A stretch of 6,327 bases of DNA from Anaerolineales bacterium. Its GTDB lineage: Bacteria > Chloroflexota > Anaerolineae > Anaerolineales > UBA6663. The notes beneath the pieces are model-generated. The model was given only the letters and a program-made list of their open reading frames with translations. It did not search any database and was not told the DNA's origin. The translations under genes and the position numbers were made by a program. Positions within the stretch are counted from its first letter, which is position 1. Each line of letters starts with the position of its first letter. The stretch is from assembly GCA_016789245.1 (NCBI GenBank), contig JAEURM010000118.1, positions 1-6,327 on the forward strand, written 5' to 3'. Positions 4,980-6,327 of the stretch are shown one piece after another.

Positions 4980-5843
4980 TTAGGAACGCGGATAAAAATC
5001 TGCATTATCTGCGTCCACTTGTTGCTTACTTCTCAACAAAGCTTGCGGGCCGGGGGCGGAGATAGTTTGCGCGGCGAGGGCAATGCCAGCGTGCGCCGCT
5101 TCAACCGGAGAAGCGCCAGCCGCCAAACGGGCTAACGTAGCCCCACAAAACGTATCCCCAGCGCCGGTGGCATCCACTTCATTAGTCATGAGCGCGGGTA
5201 AGTGGGTGCGCCGCGCGGCTTCTATCACCCACGCCCCCCGTTCTCCCAACGTGACGTACAACAATTTCTCCGTGTGCGCGGCCTCCGCTTCATCAAGTAT
5301 TCCGCGCGCTTCATTTTCATTCATAAAAAATACATCTGCTTCTTGGATGAGCTGACGCACGGTGGCTGTTTCTCCGTACACCACGCGCGCGTAAGTGCCC
5401 ACGGAAATACGCTGAGCGCCCCGTGCCCGCGCGGCGTGCAGAAATTCTAGTTGCCGTTGCGCCGAGCTGAGCGCGGCGATATGCACCAAAGCAAATGACG
5501 ATAAATCCGGTGGCAGATGCTCCGGCGTGAATTTGGCTTCTGCGCCCCAGTGAGCATTAAGTAACGTGGCCCGCCCGCCGCCGTGTTGCACAATTTCTAA
5601 GCGGGTAAGTTCTTCGGGTGAGATACGCGGGCCAATCCAATTCACACGGGCGGCAACGGCTTGCAGTGGTTCAGGCAATGGTTCGGGTTTAGGGGCAAAA
5701 AGGGTAATGGCCGCGCCGGCCCGCCAAGCGGCCAGCGCCGTGTACAAACCGGCACCCCCAATGGTACTTTCGCGGTGGTTCCCGAGATGCAAATCATCCA
5801 ATGAGGTGTGGCCAATAATCAACAAATTATCCATATGGGGCAT
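4980..5843 (-). CDS. PfkB-family carbohydrate kinase
   Basis: The protein has 287 residues, slightly shorter than ribokinases at about 300. It transfers phosphate from ATP to a sugar or nucleoside-like alcohol; the substrate cannot be told. The N-terminal IGGAGLYTALAAWRAGA (28-44) matches the first PfkB signature with its Gly-Gly substrate loop. FMNENEA (about 175) and VTLGERGAWV follow as the usual core motifs. D224-ATGAGD-T231 is the second PfkB signature, with D230 as the catalytic base and the Gly run as the anion hole. The ATG at 5843 (or ATG at 5834) has no clear Shine-Dalgarno. The -10-like TACAAT on the minus strand at 5869-5864 would give a leader of only about 14 bases. The last residues, DADNADFYPRS, come from a repeat-like DNA stretch and are probably a recent addition. 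The gene is divergent from glutamine synthetase and converges with the tRNA. Confidence 0.92.
   Translation of the reverse strand: MPHMDNLLIIGHTSLDDLHLGNHRESTIGGAGLYTALAAWRAGAAITLFAPKPEPLPEPLQAVAARVNWIGPRISPEELTRLEIVQHGGGRATLLNAHWGAEAKFTPEHLPPDLSSFALVHIAALSSAQRQLEFLHAARARGAQRISVGTYARVVYGETATVRQLIQEADVFFMNENEARGILDEAEAAHTEKLLYVTLGERGAWVIEAARRTHLPALMTNEVDATGAGDTFCGATLARLAAGASPVEAAHAGIALAAQTISAPGPQALLRSKQQVDADNADFYPRS
4983..5015. repeat. Intergenic-type repeat fused into the kinase 3' end
   Basis: The stretch has gcggat (4988-4993) followed by two direct atctgc units (4999-5004 and 5008-5013). From memory, 'atctgcg/gcggat' phrases are a common interspersed intergenic repeat in several phyla. 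Here it is inside the coding frame of the kinase and encodes its last residues (DADNADFYPRS). Copy number in this genome cannot be seen from the window. Confidence 0.5.
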
Positions 5844-5863
5844 GGCGGGTTACGCTAGTCTAG

Positions 5864-5873
5864 ATTGTATAAT
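5864..5873. promoter_or_regulatory. Overlapping divergent -10 elements between kinase and glutamine synthetase genes
   Basis: On the plus strand TATAAT (5868-5873) is a perfect -10, 30 bases before the glutamine synthetase ATG, with no clear -35. On the minus strand TACAAT (5869-5864) is a 5-of-6 match that would serve the kinase. The two overlap, so the two genes could compete for polymerase. Confidence 0.5.
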
Positions 5874-5902
5874 CACTTTATCTTTCTGGAGGTTGAAAAG
5901 CC

Positions 5903-6327
5903 ATGTCTGCATCATTACGTGATTTTCTTGAAATCCCTTATGACCAACTGGAGGAGTTGAACCTCCAAATTAAAGCGGAGCGGCTAGAGCGTCAGGCGGC
6001 CCATGTTATTCAAGAGGCCCGCCTAAAAACGCTGGCGGACGAGAAACGCATTAAAGCGGTAACGGTGTGCTTCTCTGACTTAGAAGGCCGCTTGCACATG
6101 CTGGATTATGACAAAAAATTCCTGTTGAAATCCGCTGATAACCTAACGTTTGACGGTTCTTCAATTCGCGGCTTCTCACGCCAAGCCGAATCGGACTTGC
6201 GGCTGGCCATTGATTGGGCGGCCTTTTACTGGCTCCCCGCAGATGTGTTTGGGCCAGGCAAGGTGTTGGTGTTTGGCGATGTGTTAGAGAAAGACGGCTC
6301 ACCCTACCCAGCGGATATGCGCGCGCG
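5903..6327 (+). CDS. glnA: Glutamine synthetase, 3' part outside the window
   Basis: The first 141 codons are present. ATG at 5903 follows GGAGGT (5888-5893) by nine bases. Residues about 1-50 are a charged, mostly helical lead. Residues 52-75 (AVTVCFSDLEGRLHML) form the start of the beta-grasp domain. FDGSSIRGF (83-91) followed by E96-S97-D98-L99-R100-L101 is the glutamine synthetase signature. KVLVFGDV (about 119-126) and the Pro-rich PYPADMR continue the family pattern. The enzyme makes glutamine from glutamate, ammonia and ATP. The usual 'PD' after ESDxxL reads AIDW here, and the N-terminal lead is longer than in GS-I as I know it, so this could be a divergent paralogue rather than the main glnA. 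The catalytic Glu and ATP-site residues lie beyond the window. Confidence 0.9.
   Translation, partial: MSASLRDFLEIPYDQLEELNLQIKAERLERQAAHVIQEARLKTLADEKRIKAVTVCFSDLEGRLHMLDYDKKFLLKSADNLTFDGSSIRGFSRQAESDLRLAIDWAAFYWLPADVFGPGKVLVFGDVLEKDGSPYPADMRA

Noticed and set aside
1..6327. CRISPR array
   Set aside because: No regularly spaced direct repeats are present anywhere.

Overview
The window looks like chromosomal DNA of a moderately GC-rich, free-living bacterium. My best guess is Chloroflexota (Anaerolineae-like). The main reason is the very large membrane protein on the left: a PTPS_related/YfhO-like N-terminal part followed by repeated beta-rich modules is an arrangement I associate with that group. 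This placement is inference.

Layout from left to right. (1) Positions 1-2858, minus strand: a single open frame of more than 950 codons, cut by the window edge. It encodes a polytopic membrane protein of the 6-pyruvoyl-tetrahydropterin-synthase-related / YfhO-like superfamily, probably in cell-surface glycan or glycolipid assembly. (2) Positions 2977-3325, plus strand: the RNase P RNA gene (rnpB), with its own extended -10 promoter and degenerate 'cacgga' repeats on both sides. (3) Positions 3405-3794, minus strand: a small helix-turn-helix plus zinc-ribbon protein. (4) Positions 3862-4973, plus strand: the most unusual part. A strong sigma70-type promoter, overlapped by an inverted repeat, drives a leader of about 190 nt with strong hairpins. 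A perfect 8-bp helix in this leader is mutually exclusive with an intrinsic terminator, which is the architecture of a transcriptional attenuator or riboswitch. Then come a 24-codon hydrophobic peptide with a strong ribosome binding site, and a 178-codon HNH endonuclease with a PLMP-like N-terminus (size and layout of IshB, the RuvC-less relative of IscB). A 10-bp perfect hairpin straddles the HNH stop codon, and a divergent tRNA-Gly(GCC) follows. (5) Positions 4980-5843, minus strand: a PfkB-family sugar kinase whose C-terminus is encoded by an apparent intergenic repeat. (6) From 5903, plus strand: the 5' part of a glutamine synthetase gene, divergent from the kinase.

The glycan protein, rnpB, the kinase and glutamine synthetase are ordinary housekeeping or metabolic genes. 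The accessory-looking block at 3405-4973 could be a regulated unit: the HTH protein may act at the inverted repeat over the plus promoter, the leader may control read-through into the peptide and HNH genes, and the tRNA may be co-transcribed. No transposase, integrase or CRISPR array is visible. Any mobility or RNA-guided function is a hypothesis.
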